A stretch of DNA of 11,063 nucleotides from Trebonia sp. (GCA_030038035.1 JASHPP010000023.1:1-11063), one strand, 5' to 3'; positions 1 through 6,670 are shown, numbered from the stretch's first letter. Translations and numbers: made by a program. The notes: generated by a model not told the origin, from the letters alone.

Positions 1-124
1 GGCCGCTGGTCCTCGTTACCGTCTCCACCAGGACGTCGCGGATCTCCGCGGCCAGGACGCCAAGCTGGTCCTGGCTGAGTTCCTTGAGGTCCTGCGGGCC
101 GTTGATGCGCTCAAGCAAGGTCAC
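1..124 (-). CDS. dxs: 1-deoxy-D-xylulose-5-phosphate synthase, N-terminal fragment
   Basis: The left edge encodes the first 41 residues of a protein reading leftward and leaving the window. It begins (GTG as Met) MTLLERINGP and continues with a DLKELSQDQL stretch, an AAEIRDVLVETV helix and ends RTSG, where family members go on to the HLGPNLG thiamine-diphosphate region. This is the usual DXS N-terminus of actinobacteria. DXS condenses pyruvate with glyceraldehyde 3-phosphate to give DXP, the first step of the MEP isoprenoid pathway, in the cytosol. The GTG at 122-124 is chosen because GAGGAG (plus strand 133-138) sits 8 nt upstream of it. A TACTAT box (166-171 on the complement) about 42 nt upstream of the start is a possible -10, but no good -35 accompanies it. 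Identification rests on memory of the family over a short stretch; the catalytic residues lie outside the window. Confidence 0.85.
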   Translation of the reverse strand, partial: MTLLERINGPQDLKELSQDQLGVLAAEIRDVLVETVTRTSG

Positions 125-212
125 GGCGGCTGCTCCTCGTGCGGCTTTCGAGCTGGAATTACCCGATAGTACGGCCGATCATCCGCCCTGGTCGCGCAGG
201 CAGGGTGAGTTA

Positions 213-230
213 ACCGACACGCGTGTCGGT
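213..230. promoter_or_regulatory. Perfect 18-bp palindrome between dxs and qor
   Basis: ACCGACACGCGTGTCGGT is a perfect 18-bp palindrome. It starts 88 bp upstream of the dxs GTG and lies 12 bp past the stop of the oxidoreductase, both on the minus strand. Perfect palindromes of this size without a spacer are typical of TetR-type operators, which would place a repressor upstream of the dxs promoter. The alternative is an intrinsic terminator for the oxidoreductase gene (7-bp stem, CGCG loop), but the sequence after it on the minus strand (GGTTAACTC) has no U-tract. I favour an operator, without certainty. Confidence 0.5.
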
Positions 231-241
231 CTCCGGCCGGG

Positions 242-1210
242 CTAGGTGATCAGCAGGAGCTTGCCCGAGGTGCGGCGGGCGGCTAGGTCCTCGTGCGCGC
301 GGGCGGCGTCGGCCAGCGGGTATTCGGCGCCGATGCGCACGTCGAGCTCGCCCTTGGCGATCCACTCGAACAAGTCGCCAGCGCGCCACAGCAGCTCGCC
401 CCGGTCGGCGGTGTAGTGCACCAGGGTGGGCCTGGTCACGTACAGGGAGCCGCCGGTGTTCAGCCGCTGCAGGTCGAACGGCGGGACCTGGCCGCTGGAC
501 CCGCCGTACAGCACGATCATGCCGCGGGGCCGCAGCGCCGCCAGGCTGTTGTCGAAGGTGGCCTTGCCCACGCCGTCGAAGACGACGTCGGCGCCGCGCT
601 CGCCGGTGACGCGGCGGACCGCGTCGACGAACTCCTCATACGAGGTGACGTGATCGGCGCCCGCGCGCTGGGCGAGCACCGCCTTGGCGGTGGTCGAGGT
701 GGTGGCGACGACGATCCCGCCGCGCCGCTTGACCAGCTGGGTGAGCAGCAGCCCGACACCGCCGGCCGCCGCGTGCACGACGGCGACGTTCCCTTCCTGG
801 ACGGGGTACGTGCTGGTGCACAGGTAGTGCGCGGTCATGCCCTGCAGCATGACCGCGGCGGCGATCTTCAGGTCGATGCCGTCCGGCACGGGGACGGCGC
901 GGTCGGCGGGGAGGGCGACCTGTTCGGCGTAGCTGCCGGGTCCCGCGCTCCAGGCCACGTGATCGCCTGCGGCGAAGTCGCTGACCCCGTCACCGACGGC
1001 GATGACCGTGCCCGCGCCCTCGCCGCCGGGGGTGAACGGGGTCTGCGTGACGTACACGCCGACGCCGCCGCGCTGGTAGGTGTCCATGAAGTTGACCCCG
1101 GCCGCCGCCACCCGCACGACGAGCTGGCCGGGCCGCGGCACCGGGTCGTCGCGGTCCGCGATCCGCAGGACCTCGGGCCCGCCGAGCTTGTCGACAACGA
1201 TCGCACGCAT
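242..1210 (-). CDS. NADPH:quinone oxidoreductase (zinc-free MDR family)
   Basis: A 322-residue medium-chain dehydrogenase/reductase of the QOR type, which passes electrons from NADPH to quinones or reduces enones in the cytosol. Visible hallmarks: an N-terminal GroES-like domain with AAGVNFMDTYQR (37-47), PGGEGAGTV (61-69), then the Rossmann domain with the nucleotide-binding AAAGGVG at 147-153, and a C-terminal TSGKLLLIT typical of the family. The zinc-binding cysteines of true alcohol dehydrogenases are absent. The frame is open a further 16 codons upstream, but ATG at 1208-1210 is preferred because homologues begin MRAIVV and an AAGGGG ribosome site lies 10 nt before it. A weak promoter (TTCATG at 1275-1280, GATAGT at 1251-1256 on the complement, 18-bp spacer) may drive it. 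It is transcribed divergently from the cupin gene. Family is clear; natural substrate is not. Confidence 0.88.
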   Translation of the reverse strand: MRAIVVDKLGGPEVLRIADRDDPVPRPGQLVVRVAAAGVNFMDTYQRGGVGVYVTQTPFTPGGEGAGTVIAVGDGVSDFAAGDHVAWSAGPGSYAEQVALPADRAVPVPDGIDLKIAAAVMLQGMTAHYLCTSTYPVQEGNVAVVHAAAGGVGLLLTQLVKRRGGIVVATTSTTAKAVLAQRAGADHVTSYEEFVDAVRRVTGERGADVVFDGVGKATFDNSLAALRPRGMIVLYGGSSGQVPPFDLQRLNTGGSLYVTRPTLVHYTADRGELLWRAGDLFEWIAKGELDVRIGAEYPLADAARAHEDLAARRTSGKLLLIT

Positions 1211-1351
1211 TGACACCACGCCCCTTAAACGGTTGCCTCTCCCCCCAGTAACTATCACGCCAGGGCGGGTCTAGCATGAACCACCGGACACCGGAACGGA
1301 TGACCACACGCTGGCTGGAGCCCTGACGGCTGCCAAGCGGCGGTCTCAGAT

Positions 1352-1373
1352 AGTGTCATCAGCCCATGACGCT
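1352..1373. promoter_or_regulatory. Imperfect dyad in the qor/cupin divergent region, possible operator
   Basis: Arms AGTGTCAT (1352-1359) and ATGACGCT (1366-1373) are inverted copies matching at 7 of 8 positions around a 6-bp centre. The left arm overlaps TAGTGT (1351-1356), a TANNNT-type -10 candidate about 105 nt before the cupin start; no good -35 is visible at the usual distance (a CTGACG lies 22 bp upstream). The geometry fits an autoregulated or repressed promoter. The rest of the 250-bp gap between the two genes shows no other convincing element. Confidence 0.3.
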
Positions 1374-1461
1374 GGACGCCGACGGCGTGACCACGGCGCG
1401 CCACCGTGCTGAGATGGATTGCGGAGTGCCCAGCCATCCCTGAACCCGCCTGGAGGCAGCC

Positions 1462-1992
1462 ATGGCGACCATCCCCCGTCGCGTCGTGACCGGACACGAC
1501 CAGCGCGGCGTCTCCGTCTTCGTGCAGGACGGCCTGGTGCCGGTGGTCCGCACCGCGCCTGACGGAGCGCTGTTCTACGAGATCTGGGGCACCGGCGCGA
1601 TGCCCGCACCGATCGCGGCGGCCGAGCCCGATCCGACCGCCGGCGCGCTATCGGTGCCGCCCGTTCAGAACGGCACCAAGATCCGGGTCAACGAGTTCCC
1701 GCCCGGCGTGGTCTCCCCCACGCACCGCACCCAGTCCGTGGACTACGGCATCGTGCTGGAGGGCGAGGTCGTGCTCGTGCTCGATGACAGCGAGACCACG
1801 CTCGGCCCAGGCGACGTGGTCGTGCAGCGCGGCACGGCGCACCGCTGGGAGAACCGCAGCGGCCGGACAGCGCGGATGGCGTTCATTCTCATCGACGGCG
1901 CCTTCACCGCCGACCTGCTCGCCACGCTGGGCGGCGATGTCCTCGGGGGGCTGCTGCACGACCCGCTGCATGCGCCCGAGACCGGCCCCTGA
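1462..1992 (+). CDS. Single-domain cupin protein
   Basis: A 176-residue protein with one conserved cupin barrel. Motif 1 lies about residues 81-100 (GVVSPTHRT, then VDYGIVLEG) and motif 2 about 112-128 (GPGDVVVQRGTAHRWEN). Compared with the textbook motif G(X)5HXH(X)3-4E, the second His is Thr and the Glu is Asp, so only His in motif 1 and His in motif 2 remain as obvious metal ligands. I recall this HRT...DYG...QRGT-H pattern from a large bacterial subfamily, so it is probably a family trait and not decay. Cupins bind small molecules or act as isomerases, dioxygenases or sensors; the role here is unknown. A GGAGG at 1452-1456 sits 5 nt before the ATG, fixing the start. It is divergent from the oxidoreductase, convergent with the phosphoesterase 37 bp downstream, and has no signal peptide. 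Confidence 0.85.
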   Translation: MATIPRRVVTGHDQRGVSVFVQDGLVPVVRTAPDGALFYEIWGTGAMPAPIAAAEPDPTAGALSVPPVQNGTKIRVNEFPPGVVSPTHRTQSVDYGIVLEGEVVLVLDDSETTLGPGDVVVQRGTAHRWENRSGRTARMAFILIDGAFTADLLATLGGDVLGGLLHDPLHAPETGP

Positions 1993-2029
1993 CCTAGGCC
2001 GCGACCGATCCGTCGCCCCCGCCGTGGGG

Positions 2030-3442
2030 TTACAGGTGGAAACGACGGCGGCGCTTGCCGCCGGGAGGGGGTGCGGGCTGGGGAGGCTGGGGGGCCCGCG
2101 GCGGGGCGGGGCGCGGGCCGGGGGCGTAGCGGACCTCCAGCGCCTCGCGGACGGCTTCCAGGTGGGAGAGCTGCCCGGCGGAGGGGCCCGCGCTGCCTGA
2201 GACGGGGACGACGACGCCCGCCAGCACGTCGTCGGTGCGCGGCGTGGTCAGCGTCAGCACGTCGCCGAAGCCAGGCGCGGCGGCGTCCCTGGCGGTCAGC
2301 GGCGGCAGGTCCCAGCGCTGCTCGACCGTCTTGAGTATGGACGTGTGGTCAATCGGCGTGCTGCCGGCGGGCACGCGGAACACGGTGCCCGGCGCGATCA
2401 GCGGTGAGATCAGCAGCGCCGGCACCCGGACGCCGAACCGGTCGAACGTGAAGCCGTACTCGCCGACGTTGTCGTCCGGCGGCGTCGCGCCCCACGGCGG
2501 CGGCACGTGGTCGTAGCAGCCACCGTGCTCGTCGTAGGTGATCACGAGCAGCGTCTGCGGCCAGCCGGGGCCGGCCCGCAGCGCCTCGTAGACGTCGTGG
2601 ATGAGCTGCTCGCCGAGCGCCACGTCGTAGTTGGGGTGCTGGCTGTTGCCCGTGGATGTCCAGCTCGGCTCAAGGAACGTGAACGGCGGCAGCGTGCCCG
2701 CCGCGGCGGCGCCCTCGAAGTCCTTGAACAGCCCGAAGTGCGTCGCGTCCGCCTGCGCGATGTCGGTGAACATGTCCTTGGTCAGCGGCTGCGCGTCGTA
2801 CCCGTAGACCGTCCAGCCGATCCCCTTGGCGGCCAGCGACGCGAAAATCGTCGGGCAGGTGAACGTCTTCGTCTCATCGTCCATATGCCCCTGGCTGGTC
2901 GCCGCGAGCGTGAAGGCGCGGTTCGTCAGCGTCTCGGTCGGCGCCGACGCGAACCAGTGGTCGCAGACCGCGTATCCCCTGGCGAGCGCGGACAGCACGG
3001 GCAAGGTCGGCGGCGTGAAGCAGCCCATGATGTCGTTCGCGACCGTACCGGGCAGGATGGACCAGCCCTGCGTCTGCTCCCAGCCGAGGGTGTAGGTGAA
3101 GTCCGTGACGAAGCCCTGGCAGGTGGCCGGCTGTCCCGTCGTGGCCGGCCCGGTGTCGGAGCCGTAGAGCTGGTCGTTCGTCGCCTGAAAACCCTCGCCG
3201 GGGTCGGCGCCCGGCATGAAGTAGAGGTTGGGCGTGTCCGCCGTGAGCTGGAAGACCGTGACCGGGTTGCCGCCCGAATCGGGGTTGGACTCGGTTCCGG
3301 TCAGCCCCTCGTACGGGTCGCCCGCCGGCGACACGTTGCCGTCGCTCGTGTACAGGAAGCCGAGCATGTGGTCGAGCGAGCGGTTCTCCAGCATCAGGAC
3401 CACGACGTGGTTTATCGCGGCAAGCCCGGACTCAGCAGCCAT
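2030..3442 (-). CDS. Phospholipase C/acid phosphatase-type phosphoesterase, no signal peptide
   Basis: A 470-residue member of the phosphoesterase family that includes bacterial phospholipases C and acid phosphatase AcpA (alkaline phosphatase superfamily), hydrolysing phosphate esters. Hallmarks: INHVVVLMLENRSLDHMLGF (10-29) with metal ligands E19/N20 and D24; PTETLTNR (168-175), the usual region of the Ser/Thr nucleophile; QHPNYD (268-273); ITYDEHGGCYDHVPPP (301-316) with D304, E305 and H306; and IDHTSILKTVEQRW (364-377). The C-terminus is a proline-rich tail (about 441-461) ending in KRRRRFHL. Well-known secreted PLCs carry twin-arginine signals; here the protein starts 10 residues before the first metal motif, leaving no room for one. 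The ATG at 3440-3442 follows a GGAAAGGGGGG stretch by about 8 nt. A TAAGGT box (3471-3476 on the complement) is a possible -10. Its substrate could be a phospholipid or another phosphoester. Confidence 0.85.
   Translation of the reverse strand: MAAESGLAAINHVVVLMLENRSLDHMLGFLYTSDGNVSPAGDPYEGLTGTESNPDSGGNPVTVFQLTADTPNLYFMPGADPGEGFQATNDQLYGSDTGPATTGQPATCQGFVTDFTYTLGWEQTQGWSILPGTVANDIMGCFTPPTLPVLSALARGYAVCDHWFASAPTETLTNRAFTLAATSQGHMDDETKTFTCPTIFASLAAKGIGWTVYGYDAQPLTKDMFTDIAQADATHFGLFKDFEGAAAAGTLPPFTFLEPSWTSTGNSQHPNYDVALGEQLIHDVYEALRAGPGWPQTLLVITYDEHGGCYDHVPPPWGATPPDDNVGEYGFTFDRFGVRVPALLISPLIAPGTVFRVPAGSTPIDHTSILKTVEQRWDLPPLTARDAAAPGFGDVLTLTTPRTDDVLAGVVVPVSGSAGPSAGQLSHLEAVREALEVRYAPGPRPAPPRAPQPPQPAPPPGGKRRRRFHL
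2046..2063 (+). terminator. Possible hairpin terminator for the cupin gene
   Basis: A 7-bp all-GC stem (CGGCGGC/GCCGCCG) with a GCTT loop lies 54-71 nt past the cupin stop, inside the 3' end of the convergent phosphoesterase gene. There is no U-tract after it, so it would have to be one of the non-canonical terminators common in actinobacteria. It may equally be chance in GC-rich coding sequence. Confidence 0.2.
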
Positions 3443-3531
3443 CGGCGCGCCCCCCTTTCCCGTCGGTCACACCTTAGCGGTGACAACGTGGGACATGATC
3501 TCTTTCGCCCGGACTCCGCGGCCGCGAGCGG

Positions 3532-4998
3532 TCAGCGGCCGCCCGGAGCCGGGCGGCCGGCCGCCTTGTGTGCCGCGGTCCGCGCCGCCTTCGCCACCTG
3601 CTTGTCCGGGTGGTACCTGCCGATGTGGTTCAGCACGTCCAGGACGTCCGGATGCGGGGCACGCCACATCATCTCGAAGACGGCGGCTTCCTGCCCGGCG
3701 GGGACGGCCTCGCGGAGGCTGGCCGCGATCTCCTCGGGGTCCGGGTATTCCTCGTCGCAGGCGAGCGCCAGCAGGTCCGTCGTGACCCATGCCACGTCCG
3801 CGGGCAGCGGCTGCAGGCCCGCCGGCACGTCCTCGCCGTCGGCCAGCCCGGCCAGCGCGGCCTTGGCGTAGGCGCGCAGCTGCGGCACGTCCAGGTTGTC
3901 GCGCCAGGCCTGCCCGGCGCCGGCGCCGATCCTGGTCACGGCCGCCACCGCGAGCATCCGCTCTCCCGGGCCGCCTGCGGCGGCGAGCGCCAGCAGCTCG
4001 CGTGCCCCGTGGTCAGCCCCGCGCGCGGCCACCCAGGCGTCGGCCTCGGCCTCGAACTCGTCGTCATCCACGCCCTCGGCCATGGCGAGCAGCTGCGCGC
4101 CGGTCAGCTCCGCCGCGGTGGGCGGCAGCAGCGGGATGTCGATCCCGGCCTCGACAAGCTGCTCGTGCAGCGCGGCGAGGGCCAGCGGGGTCAGCCGCAC
4201 GGTGTCGTCGGACTCGCGCACCGCGGCTAGCTCCGTCAGCTTGTCAAGCAGCAGCCGGGCCGGTTCGCCGTACCGCGCCACCCACCGTTCGCGGGCCCGG
4301 GCAGCCTCGCGTTCGGGCAGGTCAGCGGACGAGTTCTCCCACAGGATCTCGGTGAAGTCGGCCACCGACAGCCCTTCCCTGCGGGCGAGGAAGAGCAGGA
4401 TGGCCAGGGCCATCGGCTGGCCCTGGAAATCGAGCCCCTGCAAGCCGGGCTCGGGCAAGGTCACCTCGAGCGTCTCGCCGAGGACGGCCGCAAGCGTCGC
4501 GGACCACGCGTCGAAAACGGTCTCGTCCTGGTCGGCCGCCCAGCTCTGCGCCGTCTCGCCGGGCATCACCCGGTCCTCGGCCGCGCCGTCGAATTCGAGC
4601 CACTCCACGGCGAGCGCGTACTCCCACAAGAACACCAGGTCCGCTGCCTGCACGCCGAGCGCGCTCGTGGCCGCGGCGAAGTCGGCCCTGGTCAGGTCGC
4701 CGTCGTCGGTGACCGCCCGGCCGTCCTCCCCGATCCACGCGGCGAGCGCGGCGAGCTGGCCGGGCAGCGGGGCCTTGCGGGCCTGCGCGGCAAGTTCGGG
4801 CAGCGACGGCAGCCGGATCGGAGGCAGCGAGTCGGGCAGCCCGAGCGCCTCCTTGATGTCGGCGGCCGCGTAGTCGTCAGCGTCCGCGTCGTCGAAGGCG
4901 TCCGGGCCGAAATCGCCGGGATCGCCGGGATCGCCGAAGTCCCGGAAGTCGCCGGCGCTGGCGGAGTAAGCGTCGGGGCCGGAGGGGTTGTTGGCCAT
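3532..4998 (-). CDS. Uncharacterised helical protein, downstream copy of a tandem paralog pair
   Basis: A 488-residue protein I do not recognise by name. The first 45 residues are a disordered acidic Asp/Gly/Phe segment with a GDP triplet repeat. Residues 63-475 match the upstream neighbour in order: a helical, possibly winged-helix block (LPELAAQARKAPL, WIGEDGRAVT, LVFLWEYALAVEWLEF, 65-136), LDFQGQPMALAILLFLARREGLS (189-211), a middle segment (about 300-385) with HEAT-like amphipathic helices, and the best conserved block WVTTDLLALAC to RYHPDKQVAKAARTAAHK (404-478), about 60% identical by eye to its partner. No catalytic motif, membrane span or signal is visible, so it is likely cytosolic and scaffold- or regulator-like; that is inference. 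ATG at 4996-4998 is chosen because it falls 10 bp after the upstream stop and just beyond the acidic start; no good Shine-Dalgarno precedes it (see the TAGGCT box). Confidence 0.8.
   Translation of the reverse strand: MANNPSGPDAYSASAGDFRDFGDPGDPGDFGPDAFDDADADDYAAADIKEALGLPDSLPPIRLPSLPELAAQARKAPLPGQLAALAAWIGEDGRAVTDDGDLTRADFAAATSALGVQAADLVFLWEYALAVEWLEFDGAAEDRVMPGETAQSWAADQDETVFDAWSATLAAVLGETLEVTLPEPGLQGLDFQGQPMALAILLFLARREGLSVADFTEILWENSSADLPEREAARARERWVARYGEPARLLLDKLTELAAVRESDDTVRLTPLALAALHEQLVEAGIDIPLLPPTAAELTGAQLLAMAEGVDDDEFEAEADAWVAARGADHGARELLALAAAGGPGERMLAVAAVTRIGAGAGQAWRDNLDVPQLRAYAKAALAGLADGEDVPAGLQPLPADVAWVTTDLLALACDEEYPDPEEIAASLREAVPAGQEAAVFEMMWRAPHPDVLDVLNHIGRYHPDKQVAKAARTAAHKAAGRPAPGGR
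3536..3559 (-). terminator. Strong GC hairpin overlapping the end of the paralog operon
   Basis: Two perfect 11-bp all-GC arms (CGGCCGCCCGG and its complement) are separated by only AG. The hairpin occupies the last codons of the downstream paralog and ends 1 bp before its TGA stop. It probably terminates the pair and separates it from the phosphoesterase gene that starts 89 bp further on. There is no U-tract, so it would be a non-canonical actinobacterial terminator; it could instead stabilise the mRNA 3' end. Confidence 0.4.
4912..4938 (-). repeat. Three 9-bp repeats encoding the Gly-Asp-Pro acidic linker
   Basis: Consecutive 9-mers atcgccggg, atcgccggg and atcgccgaa (plus strand) encode the FGDPGDPGD part of the acidic N-terminus of the downstream paralog. 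Further degenerate units follow up to about 4956. The repeats are in frame, so copy-number change would lengthen or shorten the linker without breaking the gene. Confidence 0.6.
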
Positions 4999-5005
4999 GG
5001 ACGCG

Positions 5006-5011
5006 AGCCTA
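5006..5011 (-). promoter_or_regulatory. TAGGCT box, possible leaderless -10 of the downstream paralog
   Basis: On the minus strand TAGGCT ends 7 nt before the ATG at 4998. It fits the actinobacterial TANNNT -10 consensus at the distance expected for transcription starting at the initiation codon. The box also contains the TAG stop of the upstream gene. The same TAGGCTCGC nonamer precedes the upstream paralog. No clear -35 is seen, and the GC-rich context allows the alternative that the downstream gene is simply translated by coupling. Confidence 0.3.
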
Positions 5012-6658
5012 GCGGCCCGCCGCGCGGGCTGGGACCCGCTCGGCGCGGGCCGCGGCCCGGCTCCGCTCGGCGGCGTGCGCCGCCCGCCGCGCATCCCTGG
5101 CGACCCGGCGGTCCGGGTGGTACCGGCCCAGCACCGTCAGCACCTGCACGACGTCCGGGTGCGAGCTGCGCGACATCAGGCCGAAGATCCACGACTCCGC
5201 GCCCGGCGGCACGGCCTCGCGGAACTGCTCGGCTATCTGCTCCGGGTCCGGGGATTCGTCGCCGCAGGCGAGCGCGAGCAGGTCGGTGGCCACCCAGGTC
5301 AGGTCGTCCGGATCCGGGTCGAGGACCAGCGGGAGCGTGCTGTCAGGCAGCTGGCCGGCCAGCACGGACAGCGCGATCCGCGCGTACCCGCGCAGTTCCG
5401 GGCGCTGCATCGCGTCCCGCCAGGCCCGCTGGGCGGCTGTCCCGATGCGCCGGGTGAGGTTGACCGCGACCAGCCGCGACCGCGGGCCGCTGAAGGCGGC
5501 GAACGCGAGCAGTTCCCGCGCCGCCCGGTCCGGGCCGCGGCCCGCCACCCAGGCGGCGGATTCTGTCTCGAACTCGGTCTCGCTGATGCCCTCGGAGATG
5601 GCGACCAGGTCCGCGGCCCTCAGCCACGCGGTGCTTCCCGCGAGCTGCGGGACCTGGACGCCGTCCAGCCTGAATTGCTGGCGCAGCGCCCACAGCGCCA
5701 GCGGCAGCAGCCGGACGGCGACGGCGTCGGTTTCCGGAATCACCACCGCGCCAAGCGCGGCGAGCTCGCCGAGCAGCAGGGCCGCCGGGTCGCCGTGCTC
5801 GCGTACCCAGGCGTCCCATGGCCGCCGGGCGCGCGCTGACGCCGGGACGCCGACCGCGCCGTCCATGACCAGCTCCCCGACTTCGGCAAGGGACAGCCCG
5901 GCCCGCCTGGAAAGGAAAAGCATCACGGCCGCCGCCACGCCCTGGCCCTGGAAGTTCAGCTTGCGCGCCGCCGCCGGATCCAGGGACGCGGCCACGTCAA
6001 GCGCGCTGGCCAGCACCGCGGCGAACACCACCGCCCACACGTGCAGCGCTCCGGAGTCGTCGCCCTGCGCCCAGCGCCGCGCGGTCTCACCGAGCACCGC
6101 CCAGGTCTTGCCGCCGTCGGGTTCGTCGTCCAGCTCGAACCATCCCGAGGTAAGCGCGTACTCCCACAGGTACGACAGGTACCCGGGGCGGACGCCGAGC
6201 CAGCGCGCCGCGTCCGCGGCGTCCGCCCCGGGCAGCGCGTCGTCCACGGTGACCAGCCGGCCGTGCGGGCCGAGCCACCTGGCCAGCGCCTCGAGTCTGG
6301 ACATGAGCGGCGCGGACCGCGCCTGCACGGCCAGGTCGCCGGCCGGCGGCAGCCAGACGGCCGGCAGTTGCTGGCCTACCCCGAACACGTTCTTGAGGCT
6401 TGTCTCCGCTTCGCCGCCGCGGCCTGGCGCGATGGCGGGGAACGCTCCCGTGACTACCGGGAACGCCCCCGTGACGGCCGGGAATCCCCCCGTCATGGCC
6501 GGGAATCCCCCGGTCACGGAACCTACCTGCCACGCGGCGAGCAGCGGGTTGTAGCCCACCAGCCATCGCTGGATATCTGCCCGGTCGTAAACCCGGACCG
6601 CATCGCGCAAAATATCCGCGGCCAGGTTAGTGAGCTCCGCGTCGAAATCCGCCGCCAT
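5009..6658 (-). CDS. Uncharacterised helical protein with TGGFPA repeats, upstream copy of the paralog pair
   Basis: A 549-residue protein without a recognised name. Residues 1-47 form a predicted helical segment (ADILRDAVRVYDRADIQRW and on) not found in the neighbour. Residues 48-75 are four tandem heptads of form [V/M]TG[G/A]FP[A/V]. From about residue 104 it follows its paralog block by block: LAVQARSAPLMSRLEALARWLG, LSYLWEYALTSGWFELD (161-177), LNFQGQGVAAAVMLFLSRRAGLS (234-256), ISEGISETEFETESAAWVAGRG (354-375), a HEAT-like stretch to about 433, and WVATDLLALAC to RYHPDRRVARDARRAAHAA (455-530), ending in an Arg/Ala-rich tail. The WLG...GRLVT...WEYAL portion resembles N-terminal domains of many unnamed actinobacterial proteins, as I recall. 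ATG at 6656-6658 lacks a Shine-Dalgarno but lies 6 nt after TAGGCT, suggesting a leaderless mRNA. It starts 52 bp after acnA and runs into the next gene with a 10-bp gap. Confidence 0.8.
   Translation of the reverse strand: MAADFDAELTNLAADILRDAVRVYDRADIQRWLVGYNPLLAAWQVGSVTGGFPAMTGGFPAVTGAFPVVTGAFPAIAPGRGGEAETSLKNVFGVGQQLPAVWLPPAGDLAVQARSAPLMSRLEALARWLGPHGRLVTVDDALPGADAADAARWLGVRPGYLSYLWEYALTSGWFELDDEPDGGKTWAVLGETARRWAQGDDSGALHVWAVVFAAVLASALDVAASLDPAAARKLNFQGQGVAAAVMLFLSRRAGLSLAEVGELVMDGAVGVPASARARRPWDAWVREHGDPAALLLGELAALGAVVIPETDAVAVRLLPLALWALRQQFRLDGVQVPQLAGSTAWLRAADLVAISEGISETEFETESAAWVAGRGPDRAARELLAFAAFSGPRSRLVAVNLTRRIGTAAQRAWRDAMQRPELRGYARIALSVLAGQLPDSTLPLVLDPDPDDLTWVATDLLALACGDESPDPEQIAEQFREAVPPGAESWIFGLMSRSSHPDVVQVLTVLGRYHPDRRVARDARRAAHAAERSRAAARAERVPARAAGR
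6434..6517 (-). repeat. Four 21-bp in-frame tandem repeats (TGGFPA heptads)
   Basis: Four contiguous 21-bp units (6434-6454, 6455-6475, 6476-6496, 6497-6517) encode consecutive heptads of consensus [V/M]TG[G/A]FP[A/V]. The DNA core ccgggaa[c/t][g/c]cccc recurs in units 2-4 and is slightly altered in unit 1, so the array expanded by duplication at the DNA level. It links the unique N-terminal helices to the domain shared by the two paralogs. The regular Phe-Pro spacing suggests an extended linker or a multivalent binding segment. Confidence 0.85.
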
Positions 6659-6664
6659 GGGGCG

Positions 6665-6670
6665 AGCCTA
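6665..6670 (-). promoter_or_regulatory. TAGGCT box, possible leaderless -10 of the upstream paralog
   Basis: TAGGCT on the minus strand, preceded by TA (TATAGGCT), ends 6 nt before the ATG at 6658. This is the spacing at which a TANNNT -10 would start transcription on the A of ATG, and no Shine-Dalgarno is present in the remaining leader CGCCCC. It would uncouple the pair from acnA. No convincing -35 is found 17-19 bp upstream. Confidence 0.4.

Noticed and set aside
293..1213. 306-codon plus-strand open frame
   Set aside because: Antisense to the quinone oxidoreductase, which has clear family motifs along its whole length.
1366..1443. 25-codon plus-strand frame upstream of the cupin gene
   Set aside because: Too short to judge, without a Shine-Dalgarno, and not at a leaderless distance from the TAGTGT box; a leader peptide is possible but unsupported.
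2507..3871. 454-codon plus-strand open frame
   Set aside because: It is antisense to the phosphoesterase, whose full set of family motifs is on the other strand, and runs on into the next gene. Its Arg/Val/Gly-rich composition is typical of a GC-rich shadow frame.
3896..4873. 325-codon plus-strand Ser/Ala-rich open frame
   Set aside because: Antisense to the downstream paralog; same reasoning, composition only reflects the complementary codon positions.
5286..6554. 422-codon plus-strand open frame
   Set aside because: Antisense to the upstream paralog, Ser/Ala/Arg-rich and without similarity to anything; the minus strand is supported by paralogy with its neighbour.
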